From Udeniomyces pyricola (lineage: Eukaryota; Basidiomycota; Tremellomycetes; Cystofilobasidiales; Mrakiaceae): a stretch of 64,000 nucleotides of DNA. Location of the stretch: assembly GCA_039545295.1 (NCBI GenBank), contig BCIK01000005.1, positions 593,142-657,141 of the forward strand. Direction: 5' to 3'. How positions within the stretch are numbered: the first letter of the stretch is position 1; every line of letters begins with the position of its first letter. The position numbers were made by a program, and so were the translations under genes. This document shows, piece by piece, positions 1 to 12,500 of this stretch. Under the pieces are notes generated by a model. The model was not told where the DNA came from. It made no database searches and saw only the letters and a program-made list of their open reading frames with translations.

Positions 1-226
1 ACAGGGCCAGGAAGGGAAAACAATTCGGAAAGAAAACAAAGAAAAAAGGACATGAACCGAAAGCATCGGAAGTGCGAATGCAACCCAAGACATGTCAAGA
101 TCTAGAAAGAAAGAGAGAAAACGAGCGACTATAACCCCCCAAAATAGAGACAAAGAAAAGAACCAGAAACGAAAACAAAAACAAAAATTGAAAACGAGGT
201 ACTGTGGATTCCCTCTTTTTTTCAGT

Positions 227-3200
227 TTAGGCCTGCTTGACAGTGAACGCGGGAGAGAGCCAACTCTCGTAGTTGGCCTCTTGGCTGTCATCGCCAAAGA
301 ACTTGAGGCCTCGGACGAGGACTTTGTAGGTGCCATTGGGAACTTTGGTGCCCGAGGCGGTGTAGAGTCCATCACCGGCTCGAGCGGAAAGAGAGGTGCT
401 GAAATCTGTCAAATCCCAAGCGTCGAAAAGACAAAAGTTTAGGATCGTTTTGTCTGTCTTTGAATTTACCCATCGAGTCAAAAGACACGATTGAGAACAG
501 ACGAAGAAAGGTGTAGGAAAAGGAGAAGAGATCGACGAACAGAGGACACCGTTAGGATCTGTGGCACTAAAGGCGGCGCTTGAATGCCCGTTTCGGTAAT
601 TGTACAGGGCCTACAAGAAAGCAAGCGGAACGAAGTTGTCAGGACAAGATTGGCCTTGACCACTAACAAAACTAGACGACTAGGAAAGCAATGAAAGGCG
701 ATAGAAACAAGAGGAAGTTTATCGGTTAAACGATTTCACTCACCGTCTGCAACCTGCCCAAACTTCCAACCTCTGGCTCACTCGCTCTCTTGACGACCCT
801 CAAGAATCTCTTCTCGGTTCCAGCGGTCACGTTAACGCCGGATCCACCAATCGTCGGGTTGAAGAGCGTCTCGGCTGGGACGAGATCAAACAGCAACTTT
901 GCCGTGCCACCGATGAGCCGGTAGACAAGGTCGGGCTTATCGCCGTTAGCAAAAGTGTAGACTGGAGCAGAAGAAAGGGTAGGGACGGTAGTGGAGTTGG
1001 TCGAATCAGTGGTGTTGCTCGAAGAGGTCGAGTTGGTGACTGCAGAAGAGGTCGAAGGGAGAGGGATAAAGGTCGAAGTAGCGTTGCTGGCAGGAGTAGG
1101 CGTAGTTGAGTTGGCGGCGGCAACGATGCTGAGGTCAGAGAACGAGGTAGTGATCATCGATCGAGCATTGATGACTGCGACACCCGTGGCCGTCGAGGAG
1201 GAAGTACCGTTGATGGGCTCGTTAGTGTTGGGATCCACGAGGGCCGGAAGGGCGTAACCAAAGATGTCGTCGCTAGTATCGAAGATGGGGAAATCGCTGT
1301 ACATGGAGGCAGCAGTACCAGCATACGGGATGCTGTAAGACTGAGCACCATCGGCACTCTCGATCTTTACGAAGCCTGAGTAGACGGGAACGTGAGTCGC
1401 ATCCAGGCCAGAGGGCGCCGCGATAGTGACTTTGACTTCGGCACTTGCACCAGAGGCAACCGTGATGTAGGTCTCGGAGAAGGAAATTTGGGCGGAGCCG
1501 TCGACCTGCGGGACAGGACCCAGGTTGGGTTGAACCCCTTGCTCCCCGAATGTGAGGGCGGCCAAGGCTGGGGCGTGAGAGATTCGGTAAGAGGTCGATG
1601 AAGTTCCCGTGTTGGCGACGGTGACGGAAAAGGAGGTGATGGCGTGAAGAGTATCGTTGAGGGGAACCTCGCCCGGAGTGATATAGGTCTGGAACTTGAC
1701 GGCCGAGTACGCGTCGACGAGACCCGCACCTTGTTGGGCGACGGTCTGGAGAGAAGTGCCGTTGACAACCGTGGGAACACTACGTAGGACAGGAGAGACA
1801 GCGAGAGAAAGGCCAGTAACGTGTCAGTCAAGACCAGAGTGGTGCCGAGGCAGTGGGGAAGAGGAACAGGACGAATTCTCACGGCACAGCCGTGGTCTCG
1901 AGGATGGATCGAATAGAGATGGGATCCATCTTGCCGTTAACTTGGAGCATCAATGCAACAACTCCAGAGATGAAGGGGCACTGGCAAAGGAAGGAAGAAC
2001 CCGGACAAAAGAAAAAGAAGAAGAAAGTATTAAGACGATCAAATCAACTAATGGCCCAAAAGTGAGCCTGTTATTGCCTTTTGATCTGTAGCACAAAACA
2101 CTCACAGCCATCGAAGTTCCCGAGATAACAGTGTAGTTGCCGAGGTTGACTGGCCACGTGCTCAAGATGTTACCGCCAGGGGCGGCAACGGCTTGAAGCG
2201 TTCAGGTATGACGCGCAGTGGGAAGAATATACGTCAACATGAGTCGTCGATCTTGCCGACGTTGGGACCTCGACAACCGCTTTCCTAACAATCGCATCAA
2301 ACACTCACAAGGCTTAAAGTACTGATCAAGCGTCAAACCATACGACGTAAAGTCGCTGACGAGTCCTGGGGTCAAAGTATTGGCAAGGTTGTAGTAGGTC
2401 GAGGGGAACTTGATGGTGATTGAAGGATCCGCTTTGTACGCTTGTACGATCTTCTGGCCATCAGCCATGGTGAACGCTCCGCCCACGATAGGCTCGGTTC
2501 CAAAGTCAGGGGTAAGGGTTCCGGCGACATTGTTGTAGACGACGAGAATGGAACCTCCAGCGTTCAGGACGTTCTCGGCTTTAGTCGTGAAGGCACAGGC
2601 GCCCCGCATGGCAATGACGACTTTTCCAGCGAGGTCTTCGTCGATAGCAGCGCAGGCATTGCCATCAGCAGGGACGTAGATAGGGAAGGCTTGGTCGTGA
2701 GGGGGTTCGAAGCTGAGGGAGCTGACGCCAAAGGGCGTATCGGAGAAGGCCGAGACGATAGCGACGAGTGAGGGGGTAACAATGCTAGGAAGAGAGAGCA
2801 GGGAAGAAGACAGGACAGACGACATAGGGAAGGAGGCGCAGGGACGGTTGTGAGCCTTATCGGTTGGAGGGTCAGAGGACTACATTTGAACCAGTGTCAA
2901 ACGACTCACTTGTCGACCGATGAGACCGAAATCACGCCCAGCCCACTAGCGGGGGCCGATGTGTAGAACAAACCCTCATCGCCATCGTTACCCTGGGAAA
3001 TGGAAACGGGGATCCCAGTCTCGACAATTCGCTGAGCGACGACAGATTGGATATCCTCCGACCAACCGGCCGCACCTCCAAGAGACATGGAGATGACATT
3101 GGCTCCATCGTTCGCAGCTCGAATCATGGCAGCAACAATCTGCACAAAGATCCATGGAGACATCAGATGAGCGGATAACCACAGTTGATACGACTTGAGA

Positions 3201-4825
3201 TAATTTCCCGAGCAGACACAGCAAGATTGGAAAGAATGGAGGACTCACGACATCGCTCCCAGCAGAGCCCGTGCAACCAAAGACTCTGTACGCGGCCAGA
3301 GTCGCCTGGGGGGCGACACCCGTGAAGTTGAGCGGGTTTTGGTTGGCACCGATGATGCCTGCAACATGCGTGCCATGGCCGGAGCAGTCCTTAGGATCGT
3401 CGTCGGGAACCTGAAGAGCCAATAAAATGGGAACGAGGACAACCAATCAGAGACAGGACATCGAGAGCGGAATCTAAGAAAGGAAGTCCTAACGGGAGTG
3501 TTGTTGCCAGTGTAGGCGTCCCCGGCGAAGTCGTATCCCTTGGCGACCTTGCAGCCAGATCCACTGTGGTGGGGGTGGTCATAATCGAGATGAGTCAAGG
3601 GTAAGATGAGGATCCTTCAACCATAGAGGAATAAAGAACACCAAGGCGTAGACTTACAAGCATCCTCCGAGAGCCGGATGAGTGTAATCAATTCCCTATC
3701 ATGTTTATGATTATCCAACAGCAACGATCGAGATAGCAAGGTCAGTCGTGGTCTGAGTTGCTTACTCAACGCAGCCGGGAAAGTCAACGAACCGTATCGA
3801 TGATGGCCACTTGGATGCCAGCTCCGTAAATACCCATGTTGTGCAGTCGATCGACGCCCGTCATCTGATGAGTCGAGCTACATTTGACGAAGATGCGAGG
3901 TCGTAGGTTAAATCAAGCCACGATATCGTCAATTTCAAGTGACATTCAAATGGCCTAAACGACGCGCAGCAGCAGCCGCCCATCGTAGGCTACAATTCGA
4001 GCCGATTGACGCGTCAGCAACTGACAAGGTATCAGTCGGATTCTCCGATGAGCCTGAGATGATGCTGATCTCGTCACCGTACGGGTGAGGTCGCGGGATG
4101 AGTCGGACGGGGTAAATGGCTTTGACGGACGACATGTCCTGGACGGCCCTCAAATCCTGGAAAGCACAGAATTCGGTATCGACCGTATAGACGGAACGAA
4201 AAGAAGAGCAAAACGATACAACAAAGCCCAAGAGATCAGTTGAATCGTACGTCGTTGAGAACACATGTCTCGAGGGACGCAAGACATCAAGGATATCAAA
4301 TGATACGCCAATGGGCAGAAGTAGGAAGGGAGGGGGGGGGGACATAGGGGCAGTGCATTCAACTCACGGCATCATTCAGCTCAATCGAAGCCCCGATGAG
4401 GTATTCTGGCGAGTCAAACATCGAAACGACGGCGTACGGGATGGAAGCGCGCTTCATGTGTGAGTCAAAGTGAGCGTGGGCATCGAGTCCGGACGATCGT
4501 TTGGAGAAGGCGGAGGTATCCGAGAGTTCGACGATGTAACGGTTGGGAACGATGTTGGACGGCTGTGGATGGGTGTCCCGTAGGGAGAAGGTTGAGTGGA
4601 AAATAAAGGATGATGGCTTGTGTGAGAAAACGAAGGTGAACGACAAGCCAAAGAAGGCTTCGAGCCCGACGAAATGACAGAGCCGGCAGCTTCAAGTTGA
4701 GACGAGGTGGATGAAGAAGGAAGACGAGGCCAAAGCCAAGCACGCACGGCGGTGTGCTTGTAAGTCGCGTAGGCCGAGACGGAGGAAGCGACGGCCGCAA
4801 GGAGGGTGAATGACTGCAGGAGCAT
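227..4825 (-). CDS. Secreted subtilisin-like serine protease (S8) with PA domain, multi-exon
   Basis: Probable extracellular endopeptidase. The start at 4825 is followed by a hydrophobic signal peptide (LLQSFTLLAAVASSVSA). The next exon (about 4560-4371) has an I9-like propeptide (RYIVELSD...SIPYAVVSMFD). The catalytic Asp lies in VAIIDT|GIDYTHP, split by an intron near 3700-3790. The His is in CSGHGTHVAGIIG (about 3370) and the oxyanion Asn in SISQGNDGDEG (about 3000). A protease-associated (PA) insert occupies about 2330-2790, and the nucleophile is in VISGTSMA (about 2110). An Fn3-like C-terminal region follows (from about 1600) and the stop is at 227. I count about 14 exons, and the junctions I checked keep phase. 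Layout matches fungal Vpr-like 'minor extracellular protease' subtilases. All catalytic residues are present, so it should be active. The exact borders of the last three exons (227-1560) are less certain. Confidence 0.9.
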
Positions 4826-6515
4826 GGCAGACAGTTGTATCAAGGTCTAGGGTTCGCCTCGATAGTGAGAGATGAAGAGGGTGAGTGAGAAGGAGCGAAG
4901 AAACTAGGGTTGTAAGGGAGTGGTTTGGGTTCAGGCTGATCCGATCTGGGGGACGGCGGAGAGAGATAGTCGGATTGAGAGGTATCTAAGGAAGGACAGA
5001 GTGAGAAGAAGGAGTCGAAGCGTCGTTGAAGGACGACAGGGGCTCGTAAAGACGGAAAGAGCGGTCAGATGTGGATCGTGAGGCGAAAGGGAACAGAAAG
5101 AGAGGGGAAAGCGCAAGAGGAGAAAGAGGAGAAAGAGGAGGGGGGGGGGGGTTGGGGGACAAGTCCCTGGAAGAAGGACACGGGGGAGTTGTTTTTCCTC
5201 AAGACGCGTCTCAAGTCGAGCTGTGTCGAGAGTTGAAAGCTTCCTCGCTCATGATTCCATGATGATCATCCTCATCATCAAATCACGTGGCCGGCCTCAT
5301 CAGCCTCCGATCGACTATCCCTCGGCCCACACGGCCATGTCTAATTCTTGTCGATCTCGACATGCACACAATATCTGGCTCAACTTTTCTTCCAACAAAC
5401 AAACGCAACTCAGTGTCATCTGACCATACATGGTACTATCATGCCTGCAATGTCCCAGACTATATCATACATAAACGCTTGTCCATCCAATATCCACCCA
5501 TCGCTTGCCGACCACTCCTCGTATCGAAGGCTTTGCAGAAGAAAGACCGCGATTATCTGACGCACATTCCCTGCGCACGTCGTCCCGGCCATACGCTCTA
5601 ACTTCTCCGGCCGGTGTCTCCACCCGGTCCATGCGGTCACCGTGGGTTGCCGTGGGAGCGTTGGTCACCCTCTGCGTTTGCTGAAAAGATAATACGCATC
5701 ACTACGCTTTATATTAGCCGCTCCATCGAGAGCTGCAGTTGTCTCCGGTCAGTCGACATGACGACAATTATATGACGACATCCGCCTGCATGCTGACGGC
5801 AGCCTTAATAGATCTATGTACACGCGTTCACGCAGTCGGCAAAAGAGAAAAACGAAGCAGTAAGAGATCGAGGTACTTTTGTCTATGACGTCGTAGTACA
5901 GCAAGAGACTCATCGCGTACTTGACGATTCCGTTCGTACATGCTCAACGATAGCGAACCGAGATCCTTGGTACATGGCTGCTGCAGCCTGGGCGGGAGCG
6001 CGTTTGACAGTACGGTTGATATACATATTTGTTTATGCATAGGTCATGTTGCATGGACCCATGAAGCTCTTGCAATTGCACGTATGGCCAGGTCTGGCAA
6101 CCCATTCCACAAGCTGGGGTCGGGTCAGTTTCCGGCCACTCGCTTCGACTCCCCCGCTCTTGTCCTAACCACCTTCCTTCCAATCAATCGCCTCCAGCCG
6201 AGCTGCTTTGCCGCCCATTCAACAACGCCATACCCTACCGGTTCTTTACCTGCACAATCAGCCTCACACTGGCCTCAACATCCGTCCCACTCCGCCCTTA
6301 TCGCCCTCTGTCGCCCTCGCCAGTCGTATAGCCGAGCATATCAATCTATAGCCAAACCCACGCGTTGGCCTCTCGCTCTCGGGAACCCCTCCCCCCCCCC
6401 TTTGTTTTTCACCTCTTCAATCCTCGAATCTATCTTACAGATCCATCCTACCTGTGTTTTCTTGGAGTTCTTCTTGCCAGAAAATTGAATTGATACCTTT
6501 GACTATACGCATATC
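4826..6515. promoter_or_regulatory. Divergent intergenic region between subtilase (-) and OPT transporter (+)
   Basis: About 1.7 kb between two divergently transcribed genes. It holds purine-rich leader DNA of the protease near 4850-5160, a C run near 6390, and short open frames without family motifs or plausible splice chaining. I see no RNA gene or repeat family. It presumably carries both promoters; no specific binding site could be supported. Confidence 0.5.
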
Positions 6516-9500
6516 ATGCTCGCTCATCGACTCGCTTCGAGGACCGTCATGACCTCTGAACGCGTTGGTCATCCCTCTTTACCCTCCCGCTCTCTTCCTC
6601 ATCTGTTCCTCATCCACCTCGGTAGCTCCCTTCTTACCTCAATACTGATTCTTTCCTATCAATCGAAAACACAGGAACAAGGAACTCAGACTTCGCTTTC
6701 CTTTGAGACGTCTTCTTCGATCCGAGAGGAGTTCATGGCGCTGTTTCTAGAGGAGCAAGAGGAGGAGGAGCGGGCTCGATTGGAGGAGGAAAAGAAAGAC
6801 TGGGATAATCGCGAAAGAGGCGAAGATGGCGGAGGAGATGATAGTGGGATGAGTTATCGAAGAGGAGTCGGAGAGATGGATTGGGAGGAGCTGAAAGAGG
6901 TATGTCATACGATCGGGCGTGATTGGATAGGTAGAAAGAACGGATCCGAGCTGATCGGTCAGAACCGGTCATACGACCTGTTCTATCTGTACTTGATGAA
7001 CCAACGCAGATCCATTTATCTCACCTCTTAGATCCAAACTACGACAAGTCGCTGCTCCTTCGAGAACGTCAAACGCTGCTCCGCTTCGAAGAACGTCGTC
7101 CCTCCGCGGGTTCGACCCTTTCTCCCCCTCGGCATTCGCGAACATCTTCCCGGCCATCTTCCATGTCATTTCCATTGAGTTACTTGCCGAGTCTGTCGGC
7201 TGGAGGGGCTGTAGGGGGGGAAACGCGTTGGAGGGGAAGTACAGCTGGGATCGATGAAGCGGGCGAGCAAGGGACTGGTGGCAGAACAGGGCCTAATAGA
7301 TTGGAAGGGTTGTCCATCCACAACAGTAGCCGAGGAGAGCACATGGGGCAAGACTTAACTATGGGACTGGAAGATGTGTATACCGAGTGGGGATTTGATG
7401 AAGGGGAGGAGGACAGCGTCTACGCAGAGGTCAGGGCAGCCGTCGCGAATACGGACGACCCAACCATGCCAATCAATACGATTCGGGTCTGGGTATTGGG
7501 TGGCTTGGGGTCTATCGTACTCTCGGGAGTCAATCAGGTTGGTTCCCAATCTTGAAACAACCAGAAACGAGGGAGAGAAGTGTGTTGAGAATATGCTGAT
7601 GACGCTGGAGTCCCTCCAGTTCTTCTACTACCGCTACCCATCAGTTTCCGTTGCCTCTCTAGTCATTCAACTACTTTGTCACCCACTTGGTATAGCCATG
7701 TCGGTCATCATACCTCGTGGCCATTGGTTCTTCAATCCAGGCCCGTGGAACATCAAGGAGCACACGATCGTCACCGTATGTGCGGGTGTCGCCTCTGGCA
7801 CGGCCTACGCCACGAATAGTGAGTTGATATGGAGCACACTATCTCTCAGATATTCAAAGAGGATGAGAATACATAGAAGTTGATGATGGACGGGCCTCGA
7901 TTGGGTTGGATGGACCGCGGAATTGGCTGACAGTCGACATCCCCCCTCCCCTCCCCCTGTCTTTTTTTTTTTGCTTCTGATCCGACTTGTTTGGATCACC
8001 GGATAAAGTTATCACTGTTCAGAAATATTTTTAGTGCGGCATCTTTCTGATCATCGACCTTTGCTCTCGCTAACATTCTGAATTGTACTTATCTCGACCG
8101 ACCAATCTATTTGAACCCTTTTTTCGCACCGTTTTTTTTTTTTTTGCTTCATCTCCCTTCCATCCTATTTCCGTCCCATCCTGCAGCAACCAAAATTGGT
8201 CTTTCACCTACCAAGTCATGCTTGTTCTTTCGACGCAGCTCATCGGATTCTCCATGGGTGGCCTTCTGAGGAGGTTTCTTGTTTGGCCTGTAAGGACATT
8301 GTTCCTCTTATGGTATCGTAACGGGCCCATACATTTATGTTGGCTTGGAGGGAAAAAACAGAATATTCCCTCTGAATTTGGGACTGCGTTTCTGATCTTT
8401 TTGAATATATTGTTTTCCTGCTTGCTTGACTTCCATGCATCCCTGGATCCCCATTAGGCGGCAATGATTTGTAAATACATCATGATTTCTAGAAGCTGCC
8501 CTCTGTTGGCCGAGAAGAGATCTGATGTGTCTCGCTCTACCTCTTCAAATTGATCCTCATACGATTTTGATATGCTCCGATATTATTACTTATAGGGCCT
8601 GCAACGCTTGTCAACACTGCTCTCCTCAATACCCGTTCGTAGCCTTACCCAATGCCGCCATTCGCGTTTCCTACCGGTCGGCCGTCCCCCCTCCCCTCCC
8701 CCTCAATGCACTTGCTCTCGTCTGAAATATCCCACCCAGCTCACTCGTATCCTCTTCCTTTGCCTTGAAATCAATGTGGACACTCTTTCTTCAGTCCATA
8801 GCGGCGGTGTTTCATGTGGAGATTCCTCACGGGGCAGATTTTTCTATCGCGTAACGGCTGTGATGTTTGTTTGGACGTGGATGTGAGTTATCGATCCCAT
8901 TGCTTCATTTCCTTCTTCGCCTCTGGATCTTCGGTGTCGCTTCGCGTTTGGTGCCTTGTTAATTACGGATGTGCCCGCTCTTTCGTGATCGACATACGTT
9001 TGTGCAGACCATCATACCTCTTTACTGCTCTCAGCCATTTTGATTGGGTCACTTGGATGTACGTATATACCTCGTATTTCTTCGACCGTTCGGCATCAGT
9101 CAGATCGCGCGGAACAGACAAACGATGACTGAACGCCACTGCTCTCACATCGGTTTCTCCTTCGTCTTGTTGTCTGCACATCTCTATCTGCATCTCAATC
9201 CTCATATCCTCTTCGCTCACAGAGTACCAAACAATGCAGTCGTCAGCCAGTTGTTTGGTTGTTCGTTCCTCTCTCTCGTTCTTCGCTACAGCGTCCCATT
9301 CCATCCCTTCTTCCGATAGATTAACCATTTAATTCTTATTTATTTTGACCTTTTCAACACGCACTTAAACTCTTACGGTCGACCACCTAGACTCGCACGG
9401 GCTAGGTCTTTCCCTCATCACACTTGATTGTAAGATCGTCGCGCATCTTCTTTTTCCATCCCTGATCTGTCTCATCGACATAAGTCATGTATAGCCTCTT

Positions 9501-12500
9501 GAATGTTTCCTGACGCTTCGCTCCAAATTACTTGGATCACACATATCAGGGGGAATGGTGTCATCGATCGGAAACCCCTTAGCGATGCCTTGGTGGGCGT
9601 GTGCCAACAGTGCGTGTCTCGCTTGGAGCTTTGAACAGCTTAGCTGGCATCCTGCCCGTCTCATGCTCAGTTTGTTGATATTCCTACAAACTTGTTTTTA
9701 CCTGCTTGGCTTGTCTTGTGGTTGGTTTCCTCATAGTGCTTTTCGGGGTACGCAGTTCCTTCTTTGTTCTTCTGTCATTGTTGCCGGGTCCCCATGACCT
9801 AGGTCTCACCCTTTCTTATCCTCTCTCTCCCTTTTCCCTATGTATGTTGTTTCGGCGAACCTTAGTTCTTCGCTATTGTCTGTACACTCTACCCTGCGCT
9901 CTACTACAACGGTGCCTTTTCGAGTTGGTATATGCCCTTTGCGAGCTCGGGGTCGGTAAGTTTGGTCATTCATCATGTCATCTCGTATACCGTTCAAGTG
10001 AATGATAAGACGACCACTGATCATCGTGTACTACCATACATTATCGCGATGGTATATCATAGTACGACAACAGAGGTCGGATCTACAATACGAGTCGAAT
10101 CCTTACCTCCGACGCTGCGCTCAATGTCACGTTCGTCCTTCCATTCATTTCTTGTTGGCTCACCATCGATTGTCCAATGTTCATCCGAGACTGCACTCAC
10201 TCATTTTTCGGAACCCTTTTTTGGCTTTGGACCCAATCAGGGCGTACGAAGAGTACTCTGAAATTTACATCCCTATCACGTTTAGTATGAGCTACGCTAT
10301 GTCATTCGCCTGCGTCATGTCGACGCTTGTGCACACACTGTATGTATGCTATCTGACTTTAAGACCTCGTTTGCTGGACTCGGGGAAGGGAGAGAGAGGG
10401 TCTGCGATGAAAACGTGATGAGTTTCGCGGGCATTGACTTGCTTGCAACGACTGTTTTTGGACATAGGCTTTACTACCGCAAAGTTGTACGTCTCTCCTT
10501 TTTTTTTCGTGTTGCCGATCTTTGCCCTCGTTTTCAATGTCTTGGTTTCCAATCCATTCGGTATCTCGTGGTGAATGGCTCTCTTCTGGCTTTGCTCTAC
10601 GCTCCATTCATATATCCATCTCTTCAGATCTGGGCTCAAGCTCGCAAGGGATTGTATGACGAAAACGACATCCATGCTCGCCTCATGCGCAAGTACAAGG
10701 AAGTTCCCCGTGCGTTGCCTTGTCCCTAACCATTCGTTCTCTCATAAACCTTCCTTCCTATCAAGAAAACATGGAAACATGAAAAACATCCATGACTGTC
10801 AAACCAATCTTTGCTCACTTGCTAATCTCTCTGCTTCTTCTTCTTCTTCTTCTTCTCCTTCTCTTTTTTCGTGCAACCCGTCCTTGTGTTCAGAGTGGTG
10901 GTACATTGCTACGTTTCTTATCAATCTCGCCCTGGCCATTGGTGCTGTCGCCGGGTGGCCCACGTACGTCGCCCTAAGTCAATTAAGGGACGTGACTCGT
11001 GTAAGACTTTCCGACAGGTCGCTCACTCATTCGCTGCTTTCTCATTGACCGATGACGTATTGCGCGAATCCGACGACAGACGGATGCCAGTATGGAGTCT
11101 GTTCCTCGCGTACGTCATTTGTTCATCCTTGTCTTCATTTGTCCTGCACCTTCTTTCCTTGTGATTTCTTGGCCTCGCACCTGCTTGCCGTCCTTGTTCG
11201 TACAGAGAAACAATGCTGACAAGAAATGTCCCTCTTGCTTGGGCTCTCGATTCAACAGACTCTTCGTCGCCTTCTTTTTCGCCCTGCCGATCGGGATTGT
11301 CCAGGCTATCTCCAACCAACAGGTCGGCTTGAACGTGTACGTCATCATGGCTCCTCATCCGTACCATATGCTGGTTTGTAAATGATGTACTCAACAATCG
11401 TCTTACTCTGTTCTTCCATATCCTCGCGCTGCTGTATGCATCATCTCAACTTAGCGTCTCGGAGTTGATCATGTATGGCTTTCCGTCTGACCGATTATCT
11501 ATTCATGCACGAACACTCTGCTAGGTGCTGACTTCTGATCATCAACCTTTTTCTCCCTCTCCTCACTCTCAACCCCCCCCCCCCAACTTCTTTCTTCTCA
11601 CTTTACTTTCCTTTTCCCTCTCATCTGCCTTTGGGCGAAACAGAGGCTACCTGGTCCCTGGTTCGCCCGTCGCCATGATGATCTTTAAGACCTTTTCGTA
11701 CATCACCCTCGCTCAGGGTCTGAATTTTGTCTCGGACATGAAGCTTGTACGTCGTTGAATCGAGGATCAAAGAACATTCTCCCATTATATTCTTGTTTCT
11801 GTCTTCTTTTCGCCTCCCCTCCTCCCTCCCCACTTTTCCCCGGGAGGTCAACCTGTATCGTTTGTAAGCGCTTAGAATCTGACTTGGTCCATTCCTTGTG
11901 TTCTGCATCGTCGCTACCAATTGCTTTTTCAGGCACACTACATGAAGTGCGCGCCCCGGACAACTTTTGGTAACTCCTCTTCCCCCCCCCCCTCCTCCCC
12001 AAAGCAAAAGAAACCGTTTTCCTCTCTCGAGTTAGCTTCCTCGGCCCGTCGTTCAATCACGACGAACAAATCGAGAGATAGTTCTTTCCATTAATCCTCC
12101 GCTCTCAGACGGTTCATCATTCTTACCTTTTTTTTCTTTTGTGGCACTGCGATTCTAGTGGCGCAAGTACTGGCTACTGTACTTGGGGCATTCGTTCAGC
12201 TTGCCGTTAGCTCGTGGATGTACAACAATATCGATGGCAGTCAGTCAAACCTATCTCTCTCTCTTCCTTTTCATCTCTTCTTCCTGCCACTTTTTCCTCC
12301 TCTCTCTCTTGTGGAAACTACGCGCTGTGAAACGATCGTAAACATTCCCCTCTTCTCCTTCAATTGGGCTTGTGTATTCCATCCTTAGTGTGTGACTCAG
12401 AAAAATCCACCAATTTCTGGTGTCCGTCGGCGCAGACATTCGGGACATCTTCAGTGAGTCCAACCCCTGTTGAGGCCTCCTGTGCTTTTCTCAAATCGTT

